A DNA stretch of 64,000 nt from Rhodobacter sp. (GTDB taxonomy: Bacteria > Pseudomonadota > Alphaproteobacteria > Rhodobacterales > Rhodobacteraceae): positions 1,828,501 to 1,892,500 of the forward strand of contig JACKKG010000001.1 in the NCBI GenBank assembly GCA_020637515.1. The letters are read 5' to 3'. Shown here piece by piece: positions 8,030 to 16,672 of this stretch; position 1 is the first letter of the stretch; each line of letters starts with the position of its first letter. A model generated the notes under the pieces. It did not search any database. It was given only the letters and a program-made list of their open reading frames with translations, and was not told where the DNA came from. A program made the translations under genes and the position numbers.

Positions 8030-8950
8030 ATGTCCGGCGCGGATTGGTCCAGACTGCTGCTGCTCTCGCTCTTGTGGGGCGGGTCGTTCTTTTTCGTGGG
8101 TGTCGCGGTGCCCGTTCTGCCGCCCTTCACGATCGTCCTGGCGCGGGTGGGCCTGGCGGCGCTGGTGCTGGGCGCGGCCTTGCCGCTGTTCGGCCTGCCC
8201 GTGCCCAGGGGTTCGGGACCCTGGGCGGCGCTGCTGGTGATGGGGGTGCTGAACAACCTGATCCCGTTCAGCCTGTTCGCGCTGGCGCAGGGGCAGATCT
8301 CGTCGGGGCTGGCGTCGATCCTGAACGCGACGACGCCGCTTTGGGGGGTGATCGTCGCGCATCTGGCGACCCGGGACGAACGCATGACCCCGGCGCGCGT
8401 GATCGGTGTGCTGGTCGGGTTCGCGGGCGTCGCGGTGATGATGGGGCCGGGTGTTCTGGGCGAAAGCGGCGGCCACTTGTGGGGGCAGATCGCCTGTCTG
8501 GGCGCGGCGCTGAGCTATGCGCTGGCGGGCGTCTGGGGACGGCGGTTCCGGGGCAGCGGCCTGCCGCCCCTGAGCGTCGCCTTCGGTCAATGTCTGAGCG
8601 CGGCGGTGCTGCTCGTGCCGGTCGTCGCCCTGCGCGAGGCCCCCTGGACCCTGCCGATGCCGGCGCCCCACGTGCTGTGGGCGCTGGTGGGGATGGCGGT
8701 GCTGTCCACCTCGTTCGCCTATGCGCTGTATTTCGGCCTGATCCAGAGCGCGGGCGCGGTCAACGCCTTTCTCGTCACCTTCCTGATCCCGGTGAGCGCG
8801 GTGGCGCTGGGCGTGGCCTTTCTGGGCGAGACGCTGCTCCCCCGTCAGGTCGCCGGCATGGGCCTGATCGCGCTGGGGCTCATGGTCATCGACGGGCGGC
8901 TGTGGCGACGGATCACAGGCCCAGGTAGCGGTGCTCGACCTCGGGTGTGA
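8030..8950 (+). CDS. EamA/DMT-superfamily transporter
   Basis: A 306-aa membrane protein with about ten hydrophobic helices in two EamA repeats (roughly residues 7-140 and 150-290). LLSLLWGGSFFFVGVA at the start and FLGETLLPRQVAGMGLIALG near the end are typical. DMT exporters usually move amino acids or related metabolites out of the cell; the substrate is not readable. Its 3' end runs 38 bases into the 3' end of livF on the opposite strand, so the last dozen residues (GPGSGARPRV) are specified by DNA that also encodes the LivF C terminus. Confidence 0.88.
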   Translation: MSGADWSRLLLLSLLWGGSFFFVGVAVPVLPPFTIVLARVGLAALVLGAALPLFGLPVPRGSGPWAALLVMGVLNNLIPFSLFALAQGQISSGLASILNATTPLWGVIVAHLATRDERMTPARVIGVLVGFAGVAVMMGPGVLGESGGHLWGQIACLGAALSYALAGVWGRRFRGSGLPPLSVAFGQCLSAAVLLVPVVALREAPWTLPMPAPHVLWALVGMAVLSTSFAYALYFGLIQSAGAVNAFLVTFLIPVSAVALGVAFLGETLLPRQVAGMGLIALGLMVIDGRLWRRITGPGSGARPRV

Positions 8951-9602
8951 TCGCGGCGGGCTCGCCGGTCCAGACGGTGCGCCCGCGTTCGAGGATCACA
9001 CAGGCGTCGGCGATCGGCTTCAACTCGCTCAAGGTTTTGTCCACCACCAGGATCGACTGGCCGTCGCGCTTCAGCCGGGCGATGGCGGCCCAGATTTCCT
9101 TGCGGATCACGGGGGCCAGCCCCTCGGTTGCTTCGTCCAGAACCAGCAGGCGCGGGTTGGTCATCAGCGCGCGCCCGATCGCCAGCATCTGCTGTTCGCC
9201 GCCCGAAAGCGTGCGCGCCTGTTGCCCCGCCCGTTCGCCCAGACGCGGGAAAAACCCCTGCACGCGTTCCAGCGTCCAGGCGCCGGGACGCGCGGCGGCG
9301 ATCAGGTTCTCGGTCACGGTGAGGGTGGCAAAGCAGCGCCGCCCCTCGGGCACCAGGCCGATGCCCAGACGCGCCGCGCGGTAGGACGGCAGGGCGGTGA
9401 TGTCCTGCCCGTCAAAGCGCACGCGCCCCTTGTAGGGCGCCTGCATCCGGCACAAGGTGCGGATGGTCGTGGACTTGCCCATGCCGTTGCGCCCCATCAG
9501 CGCCACGCATTGGCCGGGTTGCACTGTCAGGTCCACGCCGAACAGCGCCTGCGAGGCGCCGTAAAACACCTCGATCCCGTCAACTTCGGCCAGTGGGGTC
9601 AT
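8913..9602 (-). CDS. livF: Liv-type ABC transporter ATP-binding protein LivF
   Basis: A 229-aa ABC ATPase and the last gene of a five-gene HAAT (branched-chain amino acid type) importer operon. Walker A is GRNGMGKST, the signature is LSGGEQQ and Walker B is LLVLDEATEGL. The final residues VEHRYLGL are typical of LivF. The start overlaps the livG stop by 4 bp. Such importers carry leucine-type amino acids, but also amides, urea or aromatic acids, so the substrate is open. Confidence 0.93.
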   Translation of the reverse strand: MTPLAEVDGIEVFYGASQALFGVDLTVQPGQCVALMGRNGMGKSTTIRTLCRMQAPYKGRVRFDGQDITALPSYRAARLGIGLVPEGRRCFATLTVTENLIAAARPGAWTLERVQGFFPRLGERAGQQARTLSGGEQQMLAIGRALMTNPRLLVLDEATEGLAPVIRKEIWAAIARLKRDGQSILVVDKTLSELKPIADACVILERGRTVWTGEPAAITPEVEHRYLGL

Positions 9603-10351
9603 GGTGTCTCCTCGCCCAGATAGGCCTCGCGCACCTGAGGGTCGTTGCGGATCTGATCGACCGAACCCGTCGCGATGACGCGCCCGTAGACCAGCACGCT
9701 GATCCGGTCGGCCAGGGCAAAGACCGCGTCCATGTCGTGTTCGACCAACAGGATCGGCGCCTGTTGCTTGAGCGCGCGCAGAAACTGCACCAGGGTGCCG
9801 ACCCCTTCGGCCCCCATGCCGGCCATGGGTTCGTCCAGCAGGAAGCAGGCCGGTTCGAGGGCCAGCGCGACCGCGATCTCCAGCAGCCGCCGCTCGCCGT
9901 GGCTGAGTTCGGCCGAGGGCACGCTGGCGCGCCCGTCAAGCCCGACCCGGGCCAGGATCGACTGCGCGCCGGCGATCAGGCCCTTGTCGCGTTGCACGGG
10001 TTTCAGAAACCGGAACGGATGGCCCTGCCGCGCCTGAAGCGCCAGCATGACATTGCGCCGCGCCGAAAACTCGGGGATGAGCGAGGATATCTGGAACGTG
10101 CGCCCCAGCCCCATCCGCGCCCGCTGCGCGGTGCTGAGGCGCGTCACGTCGCGCCCGCGAAAGGCGATGGTGCCGCTGTCCGGCGCCAGCCGTCCGGCGA
10201 TCTGCCCGATCAGCGTGGACTTGCCCGCGCCGTTCGGCCCGATCAGGGCGTGGATCTCGCCAGGTTCCAGGGTCAGCGACACGTCGTCGGTCGCCCTGAG
10301 CGCGCCAAAGCTCTTGGACAGGTGCGAGAGGGTCAGGACCGGCTCAGCCAT
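9599..10351 (-). CDS. livG: Liv-type ABC transporter ATP-binding protein LivG
   Basis: A 250-aa ABC ATPase, partner of LivF. Walker A is GPNGAGKST, and Walker B is FLLDEPMAGM. The signature is LSHGERR, with the central glycine replaced by histidine, as is common in LivG. The C terminus VREAYLGEE is the usual LivG ending. It overlaps livM by 8 bp upstream and livF by 4 bp downstream, consistent with tight translational coupling of the operon. Confidence 0.93.
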   Translation of the reverse strand: MAEPVLTLSHLSKSFGALRATDDVSLTLEPGEIHALIGPNGAGKSTLIGQIAGRLAPDSGTIAFRGRDVTRLSTAQRARMGLGRTFQISSLIPEFSARRNVMLALQARQGHPFRFLKPVQRDKGLIAGAQSILARVGLDGRASVPSAELSHGERRLLEIAVALALEPACFLLDEPMAGMGAEGVGTLVQFLRALKQQAPILLVEHDMDAVFALADRISVLVYGRVIATGSVDQIRNDPQVREAYLGEETP

Positions 10352-11321
10352 GGCGCTCTCTCCCCGCGATCAGGCCGATCAGGCCGCCGCGCGCGAACAG
10401 CACGACGCCCAGCAGAACCAGGCCCAGCCACAGTTTCCAGTGTTCGGTCATGCCGCCGAAAGTGACCTCGAATCCGACCAGGATCGCCGCCCCCGCGACC
10501 GGCCCGAAAATCCGGCCGACGCCGCCCAGGATGATGATGACGATGAGTTCGCCAGACATCGGCCAGGCCAGCATCGACGGGCTGGTGAAGCGGCTGAGAT
10601 CGGCCATCAGCGCCCCCGCCAGTCCGGTGATCGCCCCCGACAGCGCAAAGGCTGCCAGTTGCACGCCAAAGGGGTTGATGCCGACCGCGGCCGCGCGATC
10701 GGGGTTCTGGCGGATCGCCATCAGCGCCGCGCCAAAGCGCGAGGCGCGGATCAGTGCGAACAGGCCGACACCGGCCATCAGCAGGCCCCAGCAGATCACG
10801 AACAGGTCCCACGGCCGCATCGTGTTCAGGCCGGGAAAACGATTGCGAACATAGATCGGAAGGCCGTCCTCGCCGCCATAGGCCGGCCACGAGACGGCGA
10901 AATAATAGACCATCTGCGCAAAGGCCAGCGTGATCATGATGAAGAAGATGCCCTCGGTCCGCAGGCTCAGGGCCCCGATGAGCGCCGCGACCGCGCCGGC
11001 GACCAGCATCGCCACGGGCCAGATCACCAGCATCTGGTTCGATCCGGGCAGACCCAGGATCGGCGCGCCACTGCCCGCGTGTTGCGCCAGGATGCCGGCG
11101 ACGTAGCCGCCCAGCCCGAAGAACGCCGCATGGCCAAAGGACACCATCCCGCCGAGGCCCAGCGCGATGTTCAGCCCCACGCCGGCCAGCGCCAGCACGG
11201 CGATGCGGGTGCACAGCGTGATGGTGAACGGCTCGCCGGCCCAGAGCGCCCAGATCGGCACGGCCAGCAATCCCAGGGCCAGCACCGCGTTGACGGCGTA
11301 TTCGCGATGGTGGTTACGCAT
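10344..11321 (-). CDS. livM: Liv-type ABC transporter permease LivM
   Basis: A 325-aa inner-membrane permease with eight to ten helices. The family block ALAGVGLNIALGLGGMVSFGHAAF (about residues 42-65) and the EAA-like cytoplasmic loop GINPFGVQLAAFALSG are visible, as is the conserved GGVGRIFGPVAGA. It pairs with LivH to form the membrane channel. It overlaps livH by 8 bp and livG by 8 bp. Confidence 0.93.
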   Translation of the reverse strand: MRNHHREYAVNAVLALGLLAVPIWALWAGEPFTITLCTRIAVLALAGVGLNIALGLGGMVSFGHAAFFGLGGYVAGILAQHAGSGAPILGLPGSNQMLVIWPVAMLVAGAVAALIGALSLRTEGIFFIMITLAFAQMVYYFAVSWPAYGGEDGLPIYVRNRFPGLNTMRPWDLFVICWGLLMAGVGLFALIRASRFGAALMAIRQNPDRAAAVGINPFGVQLAAFALSGAITGLAGALMADLSRFTSPSMLAWPMSGELIVIIILGGVGRIFGPVAGAAILVGFEVTFGGMTEHWKLWLGLVLLGVVLFARGGLIGLIAGRERHG

Positions 11322-12231
11322 GGGCGGGGAACAACCCTTGGGGGCGCAGGATCAGGACCAGCGCCATGAGCAGATAGATCAGCATCGACGCCAGCGCCGC
11401 GCCGATCACCGTCGCCTGCGAGGGGTCCAGGAACAGGCCAAAGGCGCGCGGCAGCAGGAAGCGGCCCATCGTGTCGATGATGCCGACCATCAGCGCGCCG
11501 ACCATGGCGCCCTTGATCGACCCGATGCCGCCGATGACGATCACGACAAAGGCCAGGATCAGCACCGGCTCGCCCATGCCGACCTGCACCGCCTGCACCG
11601 CGCCGACCAGCGCGCCCGCCAGCCCCGCCAGCCCCGCACCCAGCGCGAAGACAAGCGTGTAGAGGGCGCGGATATTCACCCCCAGCGCGGCAATCATCTC
11701 GCGGTCGTTTTCGCCCGCCCGGATGCGGATGCCCAGGCGGGTCCGGTTGATCAGCAGACTGAGCCCCAGCGCCACCGCCAGGCCGAACCCGATCAGCGCC
11801 AGCCGATACAGCGGGTATTCCGTCAGGCCCAGATCGACCGTGCCTTGCAGCAGGGCGGGCGTGTTCAGATACAGCGGAAACGGGCCGAAAACGATCTTGG
11901 TGCCCTCGGTCAGGATCAGGATCAGCGCAAAGGTTGCCAGGACCTGGTCCAGGTGGTCGCGCGCGTAGAGCCGGCGCAGGATCGCGATCTCGATCAGGGC
12001 CCCTGCGGCGGCGGCGGCCGAGGCGCCGGCGATCAGGCCCAGCCAGAAGTTGCCCGTCGCGGCGGCCGCGGCGGCGCAGAAAAAGGCCCCCAGCATGTAG
12101 AGCGAGCCATGCGCCAGATTGATCAGGCCCATGACGCCGAACACCAGCGTCAGGCCGGCGGACATGAGAAACAGCATCAGGCCGAACTGCAAACCGTTCA
12201 GCAGCTGTTCAAAAAAGAGCGCAGCACTCAC
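11314..12231 (-). CDS. livH: Liv-type ABC transporter permease LivH
   Basis: A 305-aa permease with the LivH hallmark GLTLVFGVMGLINLAHGSLY near the N terminus and VIVIGGIGSIKGAMVGAL near residue 225. A longer reading with 19 extra residues is possible, but that stretch (PRHGGAPPLPRNPEERCA) is hydrophilic and unlike the family. The GTG at 12231, preceded by AGGTGTGCC, gives the usual start (VSAALFFEQLLNGLQFGLM). The gene begins 69 bases after livK. Confidence 0.9.
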   Translation of the reverse strand: MSAALFFEQLLNGLQFGLMLFLMSAGLTLVFGVMGLINLAHGSLYMLGAFFCAAAAAATGNFWLGLIAGASAAAAAGALIEIAILRRLYARDHLDQVLATFALILILTEGTKIVFGPFPLYLNTPALLQGTVDLGLTEYPLYRLALIGFGLAVALGLSLLINRTRLGIRIRAGENDREMIAALGVNIRALYTLVFALGAGLAGLAGALVGAVQAVQVGMGEPVLILAFVVIVIGGIGSIKGAMVGALMVGIIDTMGRFLLPRAFGLFLDPSQATVIGAALASMLIYLLMALVLILRPQGLFPAHA

Positions 12232-12300
12232 GGCACACCTTTCCTCTGGGTTGCGGGGAAGGGGGGGCGCCCCGCCGTGACGGGGCACCCGTGCCGTTGT

Positions 12301-13446
12301 TTACTGCATCGCGCACTGGCTGGCGTAGACGTCCTGATAGTCGGTGATCGCCAGGCCCAGCAGGCGGTTGGTGATCTCGCCATCGGCATTGACCACCTCA
12401 CGCATATAGACGTTCTGGATCGGGTGCTGGTTGTTGCCGAACCGGAAGGCGCCCCGGACCGACGCGAAATCGGCCGCGCGCAGGGCAGCGCGGAACGCGT
12501 CGGTATCGTTCACGTCCGCCGCGGCGACTGCCGACAGGATCAGGTTCGCCGTGTCGAAGGACTGGCTCGCATAGAGCGACGGGGTGCGCCCATAGGCCGC
12601 GCGGAAGGCGGCGACAAAGGCGGCGTTCGCCGCGTTGTCGAGGTCCGGCGACCATTGGCCCGCGTTGACCACGCCCAGCGCCGCCTCGCCCATGCCGGGC
12701 AGGCTGTCCTGGCCGACGGTGAAGGCCGTCGAGATCAGCGGCAGATCCACGCCCGACTGGGCGTATTGCCGCACGAAGCTGATGCCCATGCCGCCCGGCA
12801 GGAAGATGAACACGCTGTCCGCGCCCGACGCCCGGATCTGCGCGATTTCGGCGGCGTAATCGGTCTGGCCCAGCTGGGTATAGATTTCGCCGGCGACCTC
12901 GCCCGTGTAGCGCCGCTTGAACCCGGTCAGCGCGTCGGTGCCGGCCGGGTAGTTGGGCGCCAGGATGAAGGTATGCGTCATGCCGTGATCGGCGGCATAG
13001 GCGCCCGCCGCCTCGTGCAGCATGTCGTTTTGCCACGCGGCGTTGAAATAGAACGGGTTGCAACCGGCGCCGGCCAGCGCCGACGGGCCCGCGTTCGGCG
13101 AGATGTAGAACACATCCTGCGCGGTGACGGCGGGAACCACGGCCATGGCGAGGTTCGACCAGATGATCCCCGTCAGGATTTGCGCGTGCTCGGCCTGGAT
13201 CATGCGGTCGGCAATCTGAACCGCCTGTTCGGGGCGCTGGCCGTCGTCCTCGACCACCAGATGGATCTGGTCGCCACCGTTCAGGTCGAGCGCCAGCTGG
13301 AACGCGTCGCGGATGTCGGTGCCAATCCCGGCGCCGCCGCCGGACAGCGTGGTGATCAGGCCGACGGTCACCGGGTCGGCCGAGGCCGCGCCTGCGCCGA
13401 GAACCAGGGCCGATAGGCCGGCTGTCATTGTCATGCGAAACGTCAT
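12301..13446 (-). CDS. Liv-type ABC transporter periplasmic substrate-binding protein
   Basis: A 381-aa type I periplasmic binding protein with a signal peptide (residues 1-22, cut after ASA). The family opening VTVGLITTLSGGGAGIGTD and the ISPNAGPSALAG segment of the ligand cleft are visible. It is the first gene of the livKHMGF-type operon and would deliver ligand to LivHM. Sequence details do not match textbook LivK closely, so an amino acid, amide or aromatic acid are all possible ligands. The ATG at 13446 follows GGGAGAAGATC. Confidence 0.88.
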   Translation of the reverse strand: MTFRMTMTAGLSALVLGAGAASADPVTVGLITTLSGGGAGIGTDIRDAFQLALDLNGGDQIHLVVEDDGQRPEQAVQIADRMIQAEHAQILTGIIWSNLAMAVVPAVTAQDVFYISPNAGPSALAGAGCNPFYFNAAWQNDMLHEAAGAYAADHGMTHTFILAPNYPAGTDALTGFKRRYTGEVAGEIYTQLGQTDYAAEIAQIRASGADSVFIFLPGGMGISFVRQYAQSGVDLPLISTAFTVGQDSLPGMGEAALGVVNAGQWSPDLDNAANAAFVAAFRAAYGRTPSLYASQSFDTANLILSAVAAADVNDTDAFRAALRAADFASVRGAFRFGNNQHPIQNVYMREVVNADGEITNRLLGLAITDYQDVYASQCAMQ

Positions 13447-13496
13447 GATCTTCTCCCTGTTACAGTGTTCGCCTTCGTTCGGGGCGAATCGGAGCA

Positions 13497-13524
13497 AGCC
13501 TAGCAAACACCGCCCGAAGTGCAA
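13497..13524 (-). promoter_or_regulatory. Candidate sigma-70 promoter of the liv operon
   Basis: On the minus strand, TTGCAC (13524-13519) and TAGGCT (13502-13497) are separated by 16 bp. The predicted start of transcription is about 43 bases before the livK ATG. An AT-rich stretch just upstream (13524-13545) could be an UP-like element or operator. This is by inspection only. Confidence 0.5.
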
Positions 13525-14080
13525 ATTTTTTAACTTTGAAATATTCCGGCGCGCCTCGCGCCCGTCCACCGAGCGGACGGCCGTGTCCTGACCGGTGCCA
13601 GCCCGGTTCCGCAGCCGTCCGCGGACCGCGAGAGGCCGGTCGCGGTGCCTGAACCCGGTTGCCGGGGCAGGGTTTGGGCGGGCGCGCCTTGCCTTTGGGG
13701 GAAACGGCGCTCTGGGTCGGGTCCGGAGTCGTGGCCCGGTGTGGTGCGCGGGCTGCCGCTGCGCGCGATCGGTCCGGGGCGCGGGGATGCGCCGGAAGGC
13801 CGCGTCCGGACAGCAGGCAGTATCCCGGAATTTTTTCACAGCCCGGGCGCGAATGCGCGCCGGGAAAAGGTCCCCGTCGAAACCGCCCAAACGGGGCGCA
13901 AACGGATGTCCTGGGCCCGGCAAGGACGCGGCCGGCATCCGCCGCGACCGATGCCCATGGCCCCGGTTCTTGGCGGCGGCACCCGGGGCGGCGCGAGCGG
14001 AGTGGCGCGAGGCGCGGCCAAGGGCACCTCGGTTTCCCCCGGATTGGCGGCGCGCGGTCCCGATTGCAACCGGGCGGGCG
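13525..14080. other. Non-coding stretch between the liv operon and the flagellar-cluster gene
   Basis: About 550 bases hold no reading frame that I can match to a protein family on either strand, and I see no tRNA or obvious small-RNA fold. Apart from the AT-rich block beside the liv promoter the sequence is GC-rich and low in structure. Overlapping open frames here look like GC-driven shadows. The end nearest 14080 would hold the terminator of the minus-strand motility operon, but I cannot point to a convincing hairpin. Confidence 0.5.
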
Positions 14081-16672
14081 TCACGGTCTGCTCGGCGCGG
14101 CCACCAAGGGTGCCAGGGCATTGCGCAACCGTTCGCTTTCGGCCAGCAGGGTCGAACTGCGGCTGACCAGACCCAGGCGATCGAACTGCCGCGCGATATC
14201 GGCTGGTTCGGGCCTTGCTGCGGGCCGGGTCGCTTCGGGCTCGGCGCCGGTCCCGGAGAGAGCTGCCGTCGCAGTCAGGTCGTCGCGGCCCCCGGTGCCA
14301 GCCGCCTCCGCCGCCGGCAGACCGGGCGACGGTGGTTGACCGTCCCCGTTGCCCACGGGCCTGTCCCCTGGGCTGGGGTCGGGCGGGTTCGGCCCCAGGG
14401 ACGGGGCGGTCGAGACCCCGCCCTGGATTTCGGATGAAACCCCCGTGGCGAACCGGCCTGACGGTTCGGGTTCTTGCGGGGCCGGCGCGGCGCCCGGGCC
14501 GGGGCGCCCGGCGTCGGGACCGCCCGTCTCGATCCCTGGCGCGCTGCCGGTTCGGGGGGCGGGCGGGGCGTCGGTTTGCAGGTCCCGTGCGATTTCGGCA
14601 TGGCCGGGCGCGCGCCCCAACAGATCCCCCAGGTCGCCGGGCAAATCCGCCGATGGGCCGCCAGCGGCGGAAAGGCTCTCGACCAATGGCCAATCGCCGG
14701 CCGCGATGGCGTTGCGCAGGGCCTGGTCGGGGATGCCCAAAGCCGCGAACTCTGCCGCCGCCCCCGCGCTATCACCCAGCCGGGCAAGCGCCGCCGCACG
14801 GATCTGGCGGGACACCGTGTCATCGTGCCCTTGCAGGCGATCCAGGGCCTGCCGTGGCTCGCCCTCGGCCAACGACGCGCGAGCGAGCATATGCGCGGCA
14901 TCGGGCGACGGGTCGGTCCCGACCAGATCCGCGACGGGCGTCACCAACCCCAGGTCAATGAGCCGGCCGGCCAGAGCCAGGCGGGTGTCGCGGCTCAGGG
15001 CCCGATCGCGCCAATCTTCGCGCGCCAGAACGCTTTGCACGATCCCGAGGTCGCTGCCGCGCCGGGCCAGATTGTTCCAGACCTCGTCGCGCAACTGGTC
15101 CAGCAGGCGGCGGTTTTCACCGGTCTCGGCCATCCATCGTTCCAGTCGATCCAGCGTCGCAAAGGCATCCTCGCTCATGCCCGAGCGGGCCTGAACCCGC
15201 AGGATCGACGCCATGAGGGCCGGACCGCTGTCGCTGTTCCTCTCGGTCGCGGCCAGCGCGGAGGCGTCCTCCAGATACGGCGCCGGCACCGCGGCCTGTG
15301 TTTCCAGGGCCAGGTCCAGGCGTGCCTGAACGTCGGGCGGGTCGTCACGATTGTCATGTTCCAGCCGCAGCAGCGCGTCGGCGCTGTAGCCGCGCGCCCG
15401 GTCCAGCATCGCCTGCAGCAGCCCGCCGTCCGAGGGCGGGAACCAAGGCGATCGGGTCACGCTGTCGGCGACCACGCGCGCCGCATCGATGGCACCGGAC
15501 TGTGCCAGGATCTCGACCATTCGGGCACCGAGAAGCGCGCGCAGCACCCCTGGCAGGCGGCTGAAGGTCAGCGAAAGCGGGGTTGCCAGGTCGGGGCTTG
15601 CCTGGATCGGGGCGCCGGCCAGAACCGCCATCACCGCGGCAACCCCACCGCAATCGGCGCTTTGCGCCAGTCGCATTCGCGAGTTCGAGGCACGATCCTC
15701 CAGCACGTCTGCCATGCCCAGCGCAAGGTCGCGGCCAGCGACAGGGTCGGGGGCGTTTTCCAGCAGGGCACGGGCTTCGGCCCCGAAACCGGAGGCGAGA
15801 TAGAGGGTGATAAGGTCCAGCCGGGCCTCGGGATCGGGTTGGTCGAATTCCGCAAAAAGGGATCGGGTCAAGCGGCCATAGGTTTCGGAAAACCCATCGT
15901 CGCCAAGATCGAGAAGGGTGTCGAGGATCTCTGCCCCCTGGCAGGTGGCGGCCAACCGGGCCGGGGCCGGGGCATCGGGATCGGGGCGGTCCAGAACGGA
16001 GGCGATGCGCATGTTTTCCGGAAGGGCGGCGGCGGGCGCATTGTCCGACGCCAGCAAGACGCCCGGTTCCGCGCGCTCAGGGGCGGGATCGAGCAGACCT
16101 TGCCCCAACGCCCGCGACAGGCTGAGGCCGAGATCGCGTGCGAGCGACTGCAATTGCGGCTGCGGCGCGGGTGTCGGAGCCGGCGCGGGTTGCGCGGCCA
16201 GGCTTTGCGCGAAGGCGCTGCCGGCCGCGCGCGCGGTATCGATGGGATCAATCACCACGCGCGCGTCGGGCACGGGGCGCGGTGGTGCCGGTGGCGTGGC
16301 CACCGCCGCGATGGGGTCCGTCGGCGCATCGCGAAGGTCGAGGATGACCAACCCTGGCCGATCTTCCCACGCGCGCAGTGCGCAGTCACACGCAAGGGTC
16401 AATTGCAGCCGGTTCCCCTGCGCCGCGGCGGCGGCGAGACGGGTGCGCGGAATGCGGGCGAAGAGGCGGGACAGGTCGAACGTGGCGTCAGCGGGGGCGA
16501 GGACGATCCCCCGTTCCGTTCCCGTGCCGGACAGGCGCCAGCCGGTTCCGGCCGGCATCTGCAGCACAAGCCTGGTGAAATCCGCGTGCTCGCCGGCACT
16601 GACCGGCACGACCTGGGCCAGCGCGGACTGGGTCAAGGTCAGCCAGAACAGCAGGGCGGCGAGCCAGCGCAT
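14081..16672 (-). CDS. Unknown 863-aa exported protein coupled to motA
   Basis: I do not recognise a named family. The protein has a clear signal peptide (MRWLAALLFWLTLTQSALAQ) and an N-terminal beta-rich part (residues 20-130). A proline/alanine-rich linker follows (about 140-190). The long middle section (about 260-690) is helical with degenerate TPR-like pairs such as ARALLENAPD and LARLGDSAGAAAEFAALG, then a Pro/Gly-rich low-complexity segment (about 700-810) and a short helical C terminus. Its ATG shares one base with the motA stop (TGATG), so translation is coupled. A periplasmic role in motor or flagellum assembly is an inference from that position. The upstream open frame of 299 codons is a shadow of motA. 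Confidence 0.75.
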   Translation of the reverse strand: MRWLAALLFWLTLTQSALAQVVPVSAGEHADFTRLVLQMPAGTGWRLSGTGTERGIVLAPADATFDLSRLFARIPRTRLAAAAAQGNRLQLTLACDCALRAWEDRPGLVILDLRDAPTDPIAAVATPPAPPRPVPDARVVIDPIDTARAAGSAFAQSLAAQPAPAPTPAPQPQLQSLARDLGLSLSRALGQGLLDPAPERAEPGVLLASDNAPAAALPENMRIASVLDRPDPDAPAPARLAATCQGAEILDTLLDLGDDGFSETYGRLTRSLFAEFDQPDPEARLDLITLYLASGFGAEARALLENAPDPVAGRDLALGMADVLEDRASNSRMRLAQSADCGGVAAVMAVLAGAPIQASPDLATPLSLTFSRLPGVLRALLGARMVEILAQSGAIDAARVVADSVTRSPWFPPSDGGLLQAMLDRARGYSADALLRLEHDNRDDPPDVQARLDLALETQAAVPAPYLEDASALAATERNSDSGPALMASILRVQARSGMSEDAFATLDRLERWMAETGENRRLLDQLRDEVWNNLARRGSDLGIVQSVLAREDWRDRALSRDTRLALAGRLIDLGLVTPVADLVGTDPSPDAAHMLARASLAEGEPRQALDRLQGHDDTVSRQIRAAALARLGDSAGAAAEFAALGIPDQALRNAIAAGDWPLVESLSAAGGPSADLPGDLGDLLGRAPGHAEIARDLQTDAPPAPRTGSAPGIETGGPDAGRPGPGAAPAPQEPEPSGRFATGVSSEIQGGVSTAPSLGPNPPDPSPGDRPVGNGDGQPPSPGLPAAEAAGTGGRDDLTATAALSGTGAEPEATRPAARPEPADIARQFDRLGLVSRSSTLLAESERLRNALAPLVAAPSRP

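Noticed and set aside
11167..13416. 749-codon open frame on plus
   Set aside because: Antisense shadow of livM, livH and livK, all of which have strong family motifs on minus.
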